A stretch of 64,000 nucleotides of DNA from Streptomyces wedmorensis. GTDB taxonomy: Bacteria; Actinomycetota; Actinomycetes; Streptomycetales; Streptomycetaceae. Positions 19,048-28,075 of this stretch are shown here, in pieces. The DNA lies in contig NZ_JNWK01000014.1 in NCBI RefSeq assembly GCF_000716445.1, forward strand, positions 62,001 through 126,000, read 5' to 3'. A model generated the notes under the pieces. It was given only the letters and a program-made list of their open reading frames with translations, was not told where the DNA came from and did not search any database. Both the position numbers and the translations under genes were made by a program. Positions within the stretch are counted from its first letter, which is position 1. Every line of letters begins with the position of its first letter.

Positions 19048-19090
19048 TGCTCGGTAGGCGGCCTGATCATGCATTACTGAGCATGATCAG
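19048..19090. promoter_or_regulatory. candidate operator of the hexosamine regulon upstream of GH20 gene
   Basis: TGCTCGGTA (19048-19056) faces TACTGAGCA (19075-19083). The latter is embedded in a perfect inverted repeat CTGATCATG (19063-19071) / CATGATCAG (19082-19090). The TACTGAGC core recurs upstream of the ABC transporter lipoprotein gene and the ROK kinase gene, which suggests one shared regulator. The site is about 105-145 bases before the GH20 start. The rest of 18910-19193 shows no gene. Confidence 0.55.
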
Positions 19091-19193
19091 TGTTCTCAAC
19101 TGTCCTTTCCAGTGTCGTCACCGCACTCCTGGCGTGATGCGCGTGTTCAGCCGCGCCCACAGGTGTGCGTCCCTTCCAACGAAGGAGTCATCC

Positions 19194-21344
19194 ATGCGTT
19201 CGTCGCGTTGGCGGAGGAGAAACCTCTCCACCCTCGCCGCTCTAGCCCTCGCTCTCGCCACACCCCTTCCGGTGATGGCAACGGCGACAGCCGCAACAGG
19301 CTCGGTCGCCGAGGCCGCCGCCGCACCGGCGGTCGTGCCCCAGCCCGTGTCACAGACGAACCTGACCGGCAGCGGCTTCGCCCTCACCGCGCAGACGCCG
19401 GTGAACGTCATCTCCTCCGGCGACCCCGACGCGGCGGGCGTGGGCACGTACCTCGCGGGACTGCTGGCCCCGGCGACCGGCTACACGCTGCCGGTCACCA
19501 CCACCTCCCAGCCCGCGAGCCAGGCCATCGTCCTCAACCCCAACGGTCCGAGCACCCTGGGCGCCGAGGGCTACACCCTGAACTCGAGCAGCACCGGGGT
19601 GACGGTGACCGCGTACGGAGCGCAGGGCCTGTTCCGCGGGGTTCAGACCCTGCGTCAACTGCTGCCGGCGGCCATCGAGTCCACGACGGTCAAGCCGGGC
19701 CCCTGGACCGTCGCCCCCGTGCAGATCTCGGACACGCCCCGGTACGCCTACCGGGGCGTCATGGTGGACGTGGCCCGGCGCTACTTCCCGATGGCCCAGC
19801 TCAAGAAGTACATCGACCAGGCCGCTACCTACAAGATCAACACGCTGCACCTGCACCTGACGGACGACCAGGGCTGGCGCATCGCGATCGGGGCCATACC
19901 GAGCCTCACCACGATCGGCGCGAGCACGCAGAGCGGCTTCACCGGCGGGACCACCTGGTACTACACCGCGGCCGAGTACCAGGAGATCGTGGCCTACGCC
20001 AAGTCCCGCTTCATGACCGTCGTCCCTGAGATCGACGGCCCCGGCCACACCAGCGCCGCCCTGGCGTCCGTCGCCAACCTCAACTGCGACAACAAGGCGA
20101 TCAAGCCGTACTCGGGCTTCGACGTGGGCATCAGCCTCTACTGTCTGAGCGACGCCCAGCACATCTCCAACGTCAGCGGCTTCCTCACCACCGTGATCGA
20201 CACGGTGGCGGCCATGACGCCCGGACCCTACGTCCACCTCGGCGGCGACGAGACTCCGCAGGCCACCTCGTCCCAGTACAACGCCTACGTCTCCGCGGCC
20301 ACCGCGGCCGCGACCGCGCGGGGCAAGACCGTGATGGGCTGGCACCAGCTCGGACAGTCGACGATCCCCGCGAACAGCGTCATGCAGTGGTGGGGCGACG
20401 CCGACGACCGGGCCAGCATCGGCACCGGCGGTGAGACCGAGGACATCCAGTTCGTCCGCAACGCCGTCCAGCAGAACGCCCGTTTCGTCATGTCCCCCTC
20501 GGACCACGCGTACCTCGACATGAAGTACGACTCGTCGACGCCGTACGGGCTCTCCTGGCAGGGCTACGTCCCGGTGAGCAAGGCCTACGACTGGGACCCG
20601 TCCACCTCGACGGCCAAGCCCAACGGCACCGGCTCGCTCGTCCCGGCCGACAGGATCGCCGGCGTCGAGGCGGCCCTGTGGGCCGACCGCGCGTACGCGG
20701 GCAGCCAGAGCCTGCCCCAGTCCACCAGCCAGTTCCCCGAACCGTACGTGTACGCCGAGTACATGACCTTCCCGCGCCTGCCCGCCATCGCCGAGATCGG
20801 CTGGTCGCCCCAGTCCACCCACGACTGGACCGACTTCAGCCGCCGCCTGGGCACCCACGGACCGCGCTGGACCGCGGCGGGAATCGGCTACTACGCCGCC
20901 CCCGACGTCCCCTGGAGCAGCGCCTCCGGCGGCAACCTCAACGGCGTCCACACCCTCGCCACCGGCGGCCAGGCCCTGGACGTGCCCGGCAGCTCCACGA
21001 CTCCGGGCACGCGGCTCACGACCTGGGCCCTGCACGGCGGCAACAACCAGAAGTGGACCCTCACCGAGCAGTCGGACGGCTCCTACACCCTGGTCAACGT
21101 CGCCTCCGGGCTCTGCGCCGACGTCAGCGGCGGCTCCCTGTCCGCAGGCGCCCCGGTCGTCCAGTGGACGTGCACCGGCGGCACCAACCAGCGGTGGCGG
21201 ATCACGCCGGTCGCCGGCGGCACCCACACCCTGGCATCGGTCAAGAGCGGTCTCCTGCTGACCACCGCCTCGACGGCCAACGGCGCACTCGTCGCCCAAC
21301 AGCCCGACAGCGGATCGGCGTTGCAGCGCTGGACCATCGGATGA
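19194..21344 (+). CDS. secreted GH20 beta-N-acetylhexosaminidase with C-terminal ricin-type lectin
   Basis: A 716-residue exported enzyme that removes terminal beta-linked GlcNAc or GalNAc by substrate-assisted catalysis. After the signal peptide (LALALATPLPVMATATAA) come the GH20b domain (GFALTAQTPVNV to GVQTLRQLLP) and the catalytic barrel from YRGVMVDVARRYFP. Key motifs are LHLHLTDDQGWRI, VPEIDGPGHT and HLGGDE, with the Asp-Glu pair as polarising residue and acid/base. The last 130 residues are a beta-trefoil lectin (QKW, QRW, QRW). ATG 19194 follows GAAGGAG. A longer frame upstream is rejected because it would precede the signal peptide. It supplies monosaccharides to the neighbouring transporter. 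Confidence 0.93.
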   Translation: MRSSRWRRRNLSTLAALALALATPLPVMATATAATGSVAEAAAAPAVVPQPVSQTNLTGSGFALTAQTPVNVISSGDPDAAGVGTYLAGLLAPATGYTLPVTTTSQPASQAIVLNPNGPSTLGAEGYTLNSSSTGVTVTAYGAQGLFRGVQTLRQLLPAAIESTTVKPGPWTVAPVQISDTPRYAYRGVMVDVARRYFPMAQLKKYIDQAATYKINTLHLHLTDDQGWRIAIGAIPSLTTIGASTQSGFTGGTTWYYTAAEYQEIVAYAKSRFMTVVPEIDGPGHTSAALASVANLNCDNKAIKPYSGFDVGISLYCLSDAQHISNVSGFLTTVIDTVAAMTPGPYVHLGGDETPQATSSQYNAYVSAATAAATARGKTVMGWHQLGQSTIPANSVMQWWGDADDRASIGTGGETEDIQFVRNAVQQNARFVMSPSDHAYLDMKYDSSTPYGLSWQGYVPVSKAYDWDPSTSTAKPNGTGSLVPADRIAGVEAALWADRAYAGSQSLPQSTSQFPEPYVYAEYMTFPRLPAIAEIGWSPQSTHDWTDFSRRLGTHGPRWTAAGIGYYAAPDVPWSSASGGNLNGVHTLATGGQALDVPGSSTTPGTRLTTWALHGGNNQKWTLTEQSDGSYTLVNVASGLCADVSGGSLSAGAPVVQWTCTGGTNQRWRITPVAGGTHTLASVKSGLLLTTASTANGALVAQQPDSGSALQRWTIG

Positions 21345-21373
21345 CCCGCCGAGCCTGACGGCTCGACAGCGAA

Positions 21374-21405
21374 GAGGGCCCGGCTGCCACCGCAGCCGGG
21401 CCCTC
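21374..21405. terminator. bidirectional terminator between GH20 gene and aga operon
   Basis: Perfect 14-bp stem GAGGGCCCGGCTGC (21374-21387) / GCAGCCGGGCCCTC (21392-21405) with a 4-base loop, placed between convergent genes so it can serve both. Confidence 0.85.
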
Positions 21406-21425
21406 CTCGCGTCACACCCCTCGGG

Positions 21426-22262
21426 TCAGCGCCCGGCGAGGACGCACAGCAGCCGGGCCACCTCCGCAGCCACCGCCTCACGCGCCGGACCCAGGTACCT
21501 GCGCGGGTCGGCGACCGCCGGTGCGGCGTGGAGCTGCTCCCTGACCGTGCGGGTGAAGAGCTGGTTGAGGTGGGTGGAGATGTTCACCTTCGTCATGCCG
21601 GCGGCGACGGCCTTCTCGAGGTCCGAGTCGTCGACGCCGGAGGAACCGTGCAGGACGAGAGGGATGTCCAGAGCCTCCTTCAGGCGCGTGATGAGGTCGA
21701 GGTCGAGCACGGCGTCCCGGATGATCATGGCGTGCGAGCTGCCCACGGCGACGGCGAGCGCGTCCACCGCCGTCGCCGCGGCGAACTCGCGGGCCTCGTC
21801 CGGGTCCGTACGGACATCGGGGGCGTGGGCGCCGTCCTTGCCACCGACCTCGCCGAGCTCCGCCTCCACCCAGACGCCGGCCCGGTGGCAGTGGTCGGTG
21901 ATCATGCGGGTGGTGTCGACGTTCGCCTGGTACGGCAGCTTCGAGGCGTCGAACATGACCGAGGTGAAGCCGAGTTCGACGGCTTCCCGGACGAGCTCGG
22001 CGGACTCGGCGTGGTCCAGGTGGACCGCCACCGGCACAGTGGCGGCACGGGCGATCTCCAGCGTGGCGAGGGCGAGGGGGGCGAGGGCGCCGTGGTAACG
22101 GGCCGTGTTCTCGCTGATCTGCAGGATGACCGGCAGGCCCGCCTGCCGGGCCCCGGCGACGATCGCCTCGGCGTGCTCGATCTGGACGACGTTGAAGGCG
22201 CCGACACCGGTGTTCGCGTCGCGGGCGGGCCCGACGATGTCGTCGGTGGGGGTCAGGGGCAT
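21426..22262 (-). CDS. class II ketose-bisphosphate aldolase (tagatose-1,6-bisphosphate aldolase type)
   Basis: A 278-residue zinc aldolase. Motifs seen are GAFNVVQIEHAEAI near the N-terminus, zinc-ligand VHLDHAES, FDASKLPYQANVD, VEAELGEVGGKDG, AVAVGSSHAM, LVLHGSSGVDD and VNISTHLNQLF. The family includes fructose-1,6-bisP aldolases and KbaY/GatY/AgaY tagatose-1,6-bisP aldolases. The AgaS and PfkB neighbours favour tagatose-1,6-bisP cleavage to dihydroxyacetone phosphate and glyceraldehyde-3-P. I chose ATG 22262, preceded by GGAGAA; the frame is open to 22328. It is the last gene of a three-gene operon read leftwards, behind a strong hairpin. Confidence 0.87.
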   Translation of the reverse strand: MPLTPTDDIVGPARDANTGVGAFNVVQIEHAEAIVAGARQAGLPVILQISENTARYHGALAPLALATLEIARAATVPVAVHLDHAESAELVREAVELGFTSVMFDASKLPYQANVDTTRMITDHCHRAGVWVEAELGEVGGKDGAHAPDVRTDPDEAREFAAATAVDALAVAVGSSHAMIIRDAVLDLDLITRLKEALDIPLVLHGSSGVDDSDLEKAVAAGMTKVNISTHLNQLFTRTVREQLHAAPAVADPRRYLGPAREAVAAEVARLLCVLAGR

Positions 22263-22300
22263 GGGAGTTCTCCACGGGGCGGTGACGGATACAGAGGGGC

Positions 22301-22338
22301 GGCGTGTGAGGTGGACGGCGGTGTCCACCTCACACGCC
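22301..22338. terminator. intra-operon hairpin between agaS-like and aldolase genes
   Basis: Perfect 16-bp stem GGCGTGTGAGGTGGAC (22301-22316) / GTCCACCTCACACGCC (22323-22338) with a 6-base loop. It lies in the 100-base gap between two genes of the same operon, so it may act as a partial terminator, mRNA stabiliser or processing site that sets the ratio of the two products. Confidence 0.6.
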
Positions 22339-22362
22339 GGGCAGCGGGAGGAGCGGTGGGCC

Positions 22363-23313
22363 TCAGACTCCGGAGTCCTCGAGGATCACGGAGCGGGTCA
22401 GGTTGCGAGGACGGTCCGGGTCGTAGCCTCGGGCCTCGGCGAGGTGGACGGCGAGACGCTGGGCCCGGATCAGGTCGGCGAGCGGGTCGAGAGCGCCGGA
22501 CTCATCGCCGGACCCGGCGGCGTACAGACCGCCGACGCGGGCGATGTCGTCGGCCAGGCCCTGCGGCGCCTCGCCGAAGAGCCAGACGACCCGGCCGGGG
22601 CCGGTGATGCTGATCGGACCGTGGCGGTACTCCATGGCCGGGTACGCCTCGGTCCAGGCCCCGGCGGCCTCCCGCATCTTGAGTCCGGCTTCGAGGGCGA
22701 GGCCGTAGGTCCAGCCGGCGCCGAGGAAGGTGAACTGCTCGGCGCCGCGGACCTCCGGGTCGAGAGGCTCCGCGACGGCACGCTCGGCGTCCTGGGCCGC
22801 CTGAGCCAGCGGACGTACGCCTGCCGGCAGGGCGTCCTCGGCTTCGAGGTGGGCTCGCAGGAGAGCGAGGACCGTGGTGGCGAACCTGGTCTGGACGACG
22901 GACTGTTCGTCCGCGAAGTCGAGGACCGCGACGGCGTCGGCGGCCGCCATGACGGGGGTGGCGGGGTCGGCGGTGATGGCGCCGGTGGCCACGGACCCCT
23001 TCATCCGGGTCAGCAGGTCGAGGACCTCGGTGGTGGTGCCGGAACGGGTGATCGCGAGGATGCGGTCGTAGCTCCGGCCGTGCGGGAACTCGGAGGCGGC
23101 GAAGGCGTCGGTCTCGCCGTGTCCGCCCGCTTCGCGCAGTTCCGCGTACGCGTGGGCCATGAACCAGGAGGTACCGCAGCCGACGACCGCGACGCGCTCA
23201 CCCCGGCGCGGCAGGGCAGCCGAGAAGGAGGCGACCGAGGCGGCCGCGCGGCGCCAGGTGTCCGGCTGGGAGTCGATCTCGACGGACGTACGGGAAGTCT
23301 GGAAGGTGGTCAT
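22363..23313 (-). CDS. agaS: SIS-domain sugar isomerase, AgaS-like (galactosamine-6-phosphate deaminase/isomerase)
   Basis: A 316-residue protein with two SIS domains. The first contains VAVVGCGTSWFMAHAYAE and ITRSGTTTEVLDLL; the second contains FTFLGAGWTYGLALEAGLKMREAAG and AYPAMEYRHGPISI. Proteins of this type in aga clusters convert galactosamine-6-phosphate to tagatose-6-phosphate with release of ammonia. It lacks the N-terminal glutaminase domain of GlmS, so it is not a synthase. It sits between a PfkB kinase and a tagatose-type aldolase, which supports this reaction. GlcN-6-P deaminase activity is the main alternative. It is cytoplasmic. Confidence 0.82.
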   Translation of the reverse strand: MTTFQTSRTSVEIDSQPDTWRRAAASVASFSAALPRRGERVAVVGCGTSWFMAHAYAELREAGGHGETDAFAASEFPHGRSYDRILAITRSGTTTEVLDLLTRMKGSVATGAITADPATPVMAAADAVAVLDFADEQSVVQTRFATTVLALLRAHLEAEDALPAGVRPLAQAAQDAERAVAEPLDPEVRGAEQFTFLGAGWTYGLALEAGLKMREAAGAWTEAYPAMEYRHGPISITGPGRVVWLFGEAPQGLADDIARVGGLYAAGSGDESGALDPLADLIRAQRLAVHLAEARGYDPDRPRNLTRSVILEDSGV

Positions 23314-23430
23314 GCGATTCCTTGAGGTGCGTAGGGCGGGATGTGCGTGCTTGGTGGCGCGCTGGAAGTGCCGTGGTCGGTCGAACGGATGCGTCTGTAC
23401 GCGGCGGCAGTCAGGCGGGTCGGTCGTGCC

Positions 23431-24363
23431 TCACCGGTGACACGGCGGCGCGAGTTCGGTCACGCGGACCTCTTGCCGGAACTGTGAGTAGACCGAGGGA
23501 TCGACCTCGCCCGCGGTCGCACAGGGCACGGCCGCGGCCGACAGGGCCACCGCCTCGCGCAGGATGTCCGGCCAGGCCGCGCGGGCTGCGAGACCGGACG
23601 CGATCGCAGCGACGCAGGCGTCTCCCGCGCCCGTCGGATTGCCGGAGAGCAACGCGGGAGGAGCGGCCAGCCACGCGCCGTTCGGCGTGACGGCCCGCAG
23701 ACCGTCCGGGCCCGCCGACGCCACGACCGTTCGCGCGCCGCGGCGACGCAGCTCCGTGACGGCGGCCGCCGGATCATCGCACCCCGTCACCTCCGCGAGT
23801 TCGGCCGCGTTGGGCTTGATCACATCCGGGCCCGCCTCCAGAGCGGCGGTCAGGGCGGGTCCGGAGGTGTCGAGGACGGTCAGGGCTCCCGCTTCGGCGG
23901 CGACCCGGATCAGGACCGCGTAGGCGTCCGGTGGCAGGCCCGGGGGAGTGCTTCCGCTCAGGACGACGACGCTCGCACCTCGGACCGTGGTGGCGTAGTG
24001 CGTGACGAAGGCCGCCCATTCCGTGGGGGTCACCTCTGGGCCAAGCCCGTTGAGGACGGTGGCATCGCCGTCGTCGCGCGAGACGACGGCGACCGTACGC
24101 CGGGACTCGCCCGCCACCGGGACGAAGGAGGCACGGATCCCGGCGGACCGCAGACCGTCGTGGATCAGGCGGCCCGTCGGCCCCCCTGCCAGGCCCGTGA
24201 CGACCGGCGAGTGCCCGAGAAAGGCGAGTACCCGGGCGACGTTGATTCCTTTCCCCCCGGCCCGCTCGTGTGCCGCGAGGACACGGTGGGACGTGCGGGG
24301 CCTCAGCTCGGCGACCTCCCAGGTGACGTCGAGGGCGGCGTTGAGCGTGACGGTGACGATCAT
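23431..24363 (-). CDS. PfkB-family hexose-phosphate kinase (tagatose-6-phosphate / 1-phosphofructokinase type)
   Basis: A 310-residue ribokinase-fold kinase of the FruK/LacC subgroup. Signatures are VTLNAALDVTWEV at the start, the substrate motif HERAGGKGINVARVLAFLGH, and the ATP/anion-hole motif NPTGAGDACVAAIASG near residue 240. In an operon with AgaS and a class II aldolase the likely reaction is phosphorylation of tagatose-6-P to tagatose-1,6-bisP. ATG 24363 was chosen because the conserved N-terminus (MIVTVTLNAALD) starts there. It is the first gene of the leftward operon and divergent from the DeoR regulator. The 117-base gap to the agaS-like gene shows no other feature. Confidence 0.85.
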   Translation of the reverse strand: MIVTVTLNAALDVTWEVAELRPRTSHRVLAAHERAGGKGINVARVLAFLGHSPVVTGLAGGPTGRLIHDGLRSAGIRASFVPVAGESRRTVAVVSRDDGDATVLNGLGPEVTPTEWAAFVTHYATTVRGASVVVLSGSTPPGLPPDAYAVLIRVAAEAGALTVLDTSGPALTAALEAGPDVIKPNAAELAEVTGCDDPAAAVTELRRRGARTVVASAGPDGLRAVTPNGAWLAAPPALLSGNPTGAGDACVAAIASGLAARAAWPDILREAVALSAAAVPCATAGEVDPSVYSQFRQEVRVTELAPPCHR

Positions 24364-24760
24364 GGTGTGCGGACTCCTGTGAAAGAAGCGTGTGCGTGGC
24401 GGCCGGCCGTGCTGCGGCCCTGTCCGTTCGGGGGCGGCGGTGACCGGGCGTGAGGTACCGACAGCAGGGCCGGTGACCATGAAGAGTGCTTGATTCTGCT
24501 CTCATGAAGCATAAAGCGAGCATGTTCAATCAGTCCAGACGCTTGGAGCTGCTGTCGAGCGGACCCGCTCGGGGAGCGGTGCAGGGCGGGAAAGCTCTTC
24601 ACGAGCGGTGGCGACCGATCCACCGTGATGCTCGATGCAGGCGCGCTACGATCAACTTCGCGCATGGAGCACCGGTCCGACGGCTCCATCAGGGCCGGCG
24701 GACCGTCGGGGACTCGGGCGTGCGGTTCGGACGTCTCAGGGCAGGGAAGGGTTGCGGCAC
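24364..24760. promoter_or_regulatory. divergent control region between kinase operon and DeoR regulator
   Basis: This 397-base non-coding stretch must hold promoters for both directions. The AT-richest part, 24484-24534, contains TGCTTGATTCTGCTC and GAGCATGTTCAATCA, half-sites that loosely resemble the TGCTC / GAGCA elements of the other candidate operators in the region. They are degenerate, so this assignment is weak. No gene or RNA structure was recognised in the rest. Confidence 0.4.
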
Positions 24761-25561
24761 ATGTCCAAGCAGGAGCGGTGGAGCAGGTTGCTCGAGTTGC
24801 TGGCGGTGGAGGGCAGGCTGGACGTGGAACAGGCCGCTGTCGTCGTCGACGTGTCACCCGCCACCATTCGCCGTGACCTCGACGAACTGGCCGAGCAGCG
24901 GCTTCTCGTCCGCACCCGCGGCGGGGCGATCGCGCACGGTGTGTCGTACGAGCTCCCGTTGCGCTACAAGTCCTCCCGTCGGGCCTCCGAGAAGCAGCGC
25001 ATCGCCAGGGCGGTGGCGGACCTGATGACGGCGGGAGACGTCATCGGTCTCAACGGGGGGACGACGAGCACCGAGGTGGCCCGTGCGCTGGCCCTGCGGA
25101 CGGGTGGAGGCGCGGGCGACTCGGGAGACGGGCATTCCGGCCCCTTGTACACCGTGGTGACCAACGCGCTGAACATCGCCGGCGAGCTGGCGGTCCGTCC
25201 GCAGTTCAAGATCGTGGTGACCGGCGGGGTCGCCCGGCCGCAGTCCTACGAGCTGGTGGGGCCGCTGGCGGCGGGAGTGCTGAACGAGGTGGTGCTGGAC
25301 GTCGCGGTCCTGGGCGCCGACGGTGTGGACGCCAAGCTGGGCGTCATGACGCACCAGGAGGACGAGGCCAGCATCAGCAGGCTCTTCGCGGAGCGCGCAC
25401 GCAGGGTGGTCCTGGTCGCCGACTCCTCCAAGATGGGCAAGCGCGCCTTCGCCAGGATCTGCGGCCTCGACCGTGTCGACTCCGTCGTCACCGACTCCGG
25501 GATCGCCCCGGAGATGGCGGCCAGGCTCACCGAGGCCGGCATCGAAGTGATCACCGTCTGA
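24761..25561 (+). CDS. DeoR/GlpR-family transcriptional regulator (AgaR-like)
   Basis: A 266-residue regulator. The N-terminal DeoR helix-turn-helix (WSRLLELLAVEGRLDVEQAAVVVDVS, then ATIRRDLDELAEQRLLVRTRGGA) covers residues 5-60. The C-terminal sugar-phosphate-sensing domain has the usual IGLNGGTTSTEVARAL, VVTNALNIAGEL, VLGADGVDAKLGVMT and VVLVADSSKMGKRAF motifs. Homologues repress sugar operons and release on binding a phosphorylated intermediate. The ATG at 24761 follows GGGAAGG. It is divergent from the kinase-AgaS-aldolase operon and upstream of the transporter, making it the leading candidate for the protein that binds the TACTGAGC sites. A strong terminator follows. Confidence 0.9.
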   Translation: MSKQERWSRLLELLAVEGRLDVEQAAVVVDVSPATIRRDLDELAEQRLLVRTRGGAIAHGVSYELPLRYKSSRRASEKQRIARAVADLMTAGDVIGLNGGTTSTEVARALALRTGGGAGDSGDGHSGPLYTVVTNALNIAGELAVRPQFKIVVTGGVARPQSYELVGPLAAGVLNEVVLDVAVLGADGVDAKLGVMTHQEDEASISRLFAERARRVVLVADSSKMGKRAFARICGLDRVDSVVTDSGIAPEMAARLTEAGIEVITV

Positions 25562-25584
25562 GGGCACTCGCCACCGAACACACC

Positions 25585-25628
25585 CACACCGCCCCCCGCG
25601 CGTCCCAGGACGCGCGGGGGGCGGTGTG
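25585..25628. terminator. terminator after DeoR gene
   Basis: Perfect 21-bp arms at 25585-25605 and 25608-25628 (CACACCGCCCCCCGCG... and its complement) separated by only two bases, 23 bases past the stop. Confidence 0.88.
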
Positions 25629-25742
25629 CTGTCCGGCCCCAGGAGCCATCCACGACGCCCAACATCCGGACGATTCGGCATCGTTCGCGTAACGGCCCCT
25701 GGCATCCAAGCCCCGTCATCGTGTTTACTTCCACCACAGCAG

Positions 25743-25759
25743 ATGCTCGTTACTGAGCG
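25743..25759. promoter_or_regulatory. candidate hexosamine-regulon operator upstream of ABC transporter
   Basis: ATGCTCGTTACTGAGCG: GCTC and GAGC form a short inverted repeat and the right half contains the TACTGAGC core found upstream of the GH20 and ROK genes. It is about 110 bases before the first lipoprotein gene. The remainder of 25629-25869 shows no other element. Confidence 0.5.
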
Positions 25760-25869
25760 AAAGCCTGGAGCAGCGCCCAGGTTCATGCACGCTCCGAGCT
25801 GCTGTCGTTCCTGCACCCCACCGGCCGCACATCGCCCGACGGCCGGTACACACAAAGGCGGTACTGACG

Positions 25870-27129
25870 ATGAACAAGCGGATGTTCGTGGCGGCCTGCA
25901 CCATAGGCGTGCTCACTCTCACGGCCTGCGGTGGCAAGGACGGCGGCGCCTCGGCGAACGGCGAGGTGACCCTGAAGCTCGTCGCAGCGGACTACGGAGA
26001 CAAGGCGTCGAACAGCTCGACCGCCTACTGGAACGACGTGGCACAGCGCTTCACCGCCGCCAACCCGAAGATCAAGGTCGACGTCCAGGTCATCAACTGG
26101 AACGACATCGACTCCCAGGTGAAGACGATGATCCAGAGCGGCAACGTGCCGGACGTCCTCCAGACGGGCGGCTACGCCGACAAGGTCGCCGACGACCTCC
26201 TGTACAAGGCCGACGAGGTGCTGTCGGAGCCCACCAGGAAGAACCTCATCGACAGCTTCGCCAAGGCCGGCGAGGTCGACGGCACGCAGTACGGCATCCC
26301 GTTCGTCTCCTCCGCGCGTGCCTTCTTCTACAACAAGACCTTGTTCGCCAAGGCCGGCATCACCGAGGCGCCCAGGAACTGGGACGAACTCAAGGCCGCC
26401 GCGCAGAAGATCAAGGCCAAGGTCCCCGGCGTCACCCCGTACGCCCTTCCCCTCGGCCCCGAGGAGGCACAGGGCGAGTCCCTGATCTGGGAGCTCGGAA
26501 ACGGCGGCGGCTACACGGACGCCAAGGGCGGCTACACCCTCGACGCCAAGGCCAACGTCGAGGCGTTCTCCTGGCTGAAGACGAACCTCGTCGGCCCCGG
26601 CCTCACCTACGCCAACCCCGCCACCACCGACCGCAAGACCGCCTTCGCCGACTTCGCGGCGGGCAAGACCGCCATGCTCAACGGACACCCCTCACTGATC
26701 CAGATGTCCAAGGACGGCAAGGTCGACTACGGCGTCGCGCCCATCCCCGGCAAGTCCGGACCCCTGGCGTCCACCCTCGGCGTCGCCGACTGGATGATGG
26801 CGTTCAAGGACGGCGGCCACAAGGAAGAGGTCCGCAAGTTCCTCGACTTCGCGTACTCCAAGGAGAACACGCTGAAGTTCGACGAGACGTACAACCTCAT
26901 GCCGGTCACCGAGGACACCCTCAAGGAGATGACCGCGAACGGCAAGCACAAGGACCTCGAGCCCTTCTTCACACTGCTGCCGAACGCCGTCTTCTACCCG
27001 CTCGGCGACACCACCTGGGACGCCGTCTCGGCCGAGATCAAGAAGAGCGGCGGCACCGCCGTGAACGACCCCGCGAAGGTGCTGGGCGAGCTCCAGAAGA
27101 AGGCCGAGGCAGCGGTCGCCGACCAGTAG
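25870..27129 (+). CDS. sugar ABC transporter substrate-binding lipoprotein
   Basis: A 419-residue lipoprotein of the solute-binding family 1. The lipobox LTAC places the modified Cys at about residue 18. The mature part has the family hallmarks KVDVQVINWNDIDSQV, FVSSARAFFYNKTLF, LPLGPEEAQGESLIWE and AVNDPAKVLGELQKKAEAA. It captures a sugar outside the membrane and passes it to the two permeases that follow directly. ATG 25870 follows AAGGCGG. The surrounding catabolic genes suggest GalNAc, galacto-N-biose or a related hexosamine as ligand. A paralogue lies at the other end of the operon. Confidence 0.9.
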   Translation: MNKRMFVAACTIGVLTLTACGGKDGGASANGEVTLKLVAADYGDKASNSSTAYWNDVAQRFTAANPKIKVDVQVINWNDIDSQVKTMIQSGNVPDVLQTGGYADKVADDLLYKADEVLSEPTRKNLIDSFAKAGEVDGTQYGIPFVSSARAFFYNKTLFAKAGITEAPRNWDELKAAAQKIKAKVPGVTPYALPLGPEEAQGESLIWELGNGGGYTDAKGGYTLDAKANVEAFSWLKTNLVGPGLTYANPATTDRKTAFADFAAGKTAMLNGHPSLIQMSKDGKVDYGVAPIPGKSGPLASTLGVADWMMAFKDGGHKEEVRKFLDFAYSKENTLKFDETYNLMPVTEDTLKEMTANGKHKDLEPFFTLLPNAVFYPLGDTTWDAVSAEIKKSGGTAVNDPAKVLGELQKKAEAAVADQ

Positions 27130-27157
27130 GCCCGCGCCACGTCACGGAAGGCACCTC

Positions 27158-28075
27158 GTGTCCACCACCTCATCCGCCACCCGCCCCGGCCGCAAGGGCC
27201 CGGGCGGCCTGGCCCGCCTCGGCCCACTGCCCTGGATCGGACCCGCGACCCTGCTCATCGTCCTGGTCGTGCTCTGGCCCGTCTACGAGATGGTCCGGAC
27301 CTCGTTCCTGAAGATCAGCAGCAGCGGTTTCGTCCGCGGCTCGGCCGGAACCGACAAGTACAAGCAGCTGTTCGAGGATCCGGCACTGCCCTCGGTCGTC
27401 GTCTCCACCGTCATGTGGACCATCGTCGTGGTCACCACGACGATGGTGATCTCCCTGGCACTGGCCCAGCTGTTCAACCAGCGGTTCCCCGGCCGCCGCG
27501 TCACCCGCTGGGCGCTCATCGCACCGTGGGCCGCCTCGCTGGTGATGACCGCGATCGGCTTCAAGTGGATGCTCAACCAGACGTCCGGCGTCCTCAACAC
27601 CGTCATGAAGGACCTCGGCCTCATCGACGGCCCCAAGGACTGGCTGGGTGACCCGTCCACCGCCTGGCCGTGGATGATGTTCGTGGCCGTCTTCGTCTCG
27701 CTGCCCTTCACCACCTACACCCTGCTCGCCGGACTCCAGACCATCCCCACCGAGGTCTACGAGGCGGCCAAGGTCGACGGTACGAACACCTGGCAGACGT
27801 ATCTGCGGATCACCCTGCCGCTGCTGCGCCCGGCGCTGCTCGTCGGCATGGTGATCAACCTGATCAACGTCTTCAACTCGTTCCCCATCATCTGGAGCAT
27901 GACCCGCGGCGGCCCGGACAGCGACACCGCCACCACCACGGTCTTCATGTACCAGCTCAAGAACGCCGACATCGGCCAGTCCGCGGCGATGTCCGTCGTC
28001 AACTTCGCCCTCGTCGTGGTCATGGTCGTCCTCTTCCTCAAGGCCGCCCGCTGGAACCAGGAGGAGAACCGATGA
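27158..28075 (+). CDS. sugar ABC transporter permease, MalF/UgpA type
   Basis: A 305-residue inner-membrane permease with six predicted helices (first about WIGPATLLIVLVVLWPVYEM). The ATPase-docking EAA loop is EVYEAAKVDGTNTWQTYLRITLPLLRP near residue 205. The GTG start follows GGAAGG 28 bases after the lipoprotein stop. Its stop overlaps the ATG of the second permease (ATGA). No ATPase gene is present, so a shared ATPase such as MsiK encoded elsewhere probably powers it, as is usual for Streptomyces sugar importers. Confidence 0.92.
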   Translation: MSTTSSATRPGRKGPGGLARLGPLPWIGPATLLIVLVVLWPVYEMVRTSFLKISSSGFVRGSAGTDKYKQLFEDPALPSVVVSTVMWTIVVVTTTMVISLALAQLFNQRFPGRRVTRWALIAPWAASLVMTAIGFKWMLNQTSGVLNTVMKDLGLIDGPKDWLGDPSTAWPWMMFVAVFVSLPFTTYTLLAGLQTIPTEVYEAAKVDGTNTWQTYLRITLPLLRPALLVGMVINLINVFNSFPIIWSMTRGGPDSDTATTTVFMYQLKNADIGQSAAMSVVNFALVVVMVVLFLKAARWNQEENR

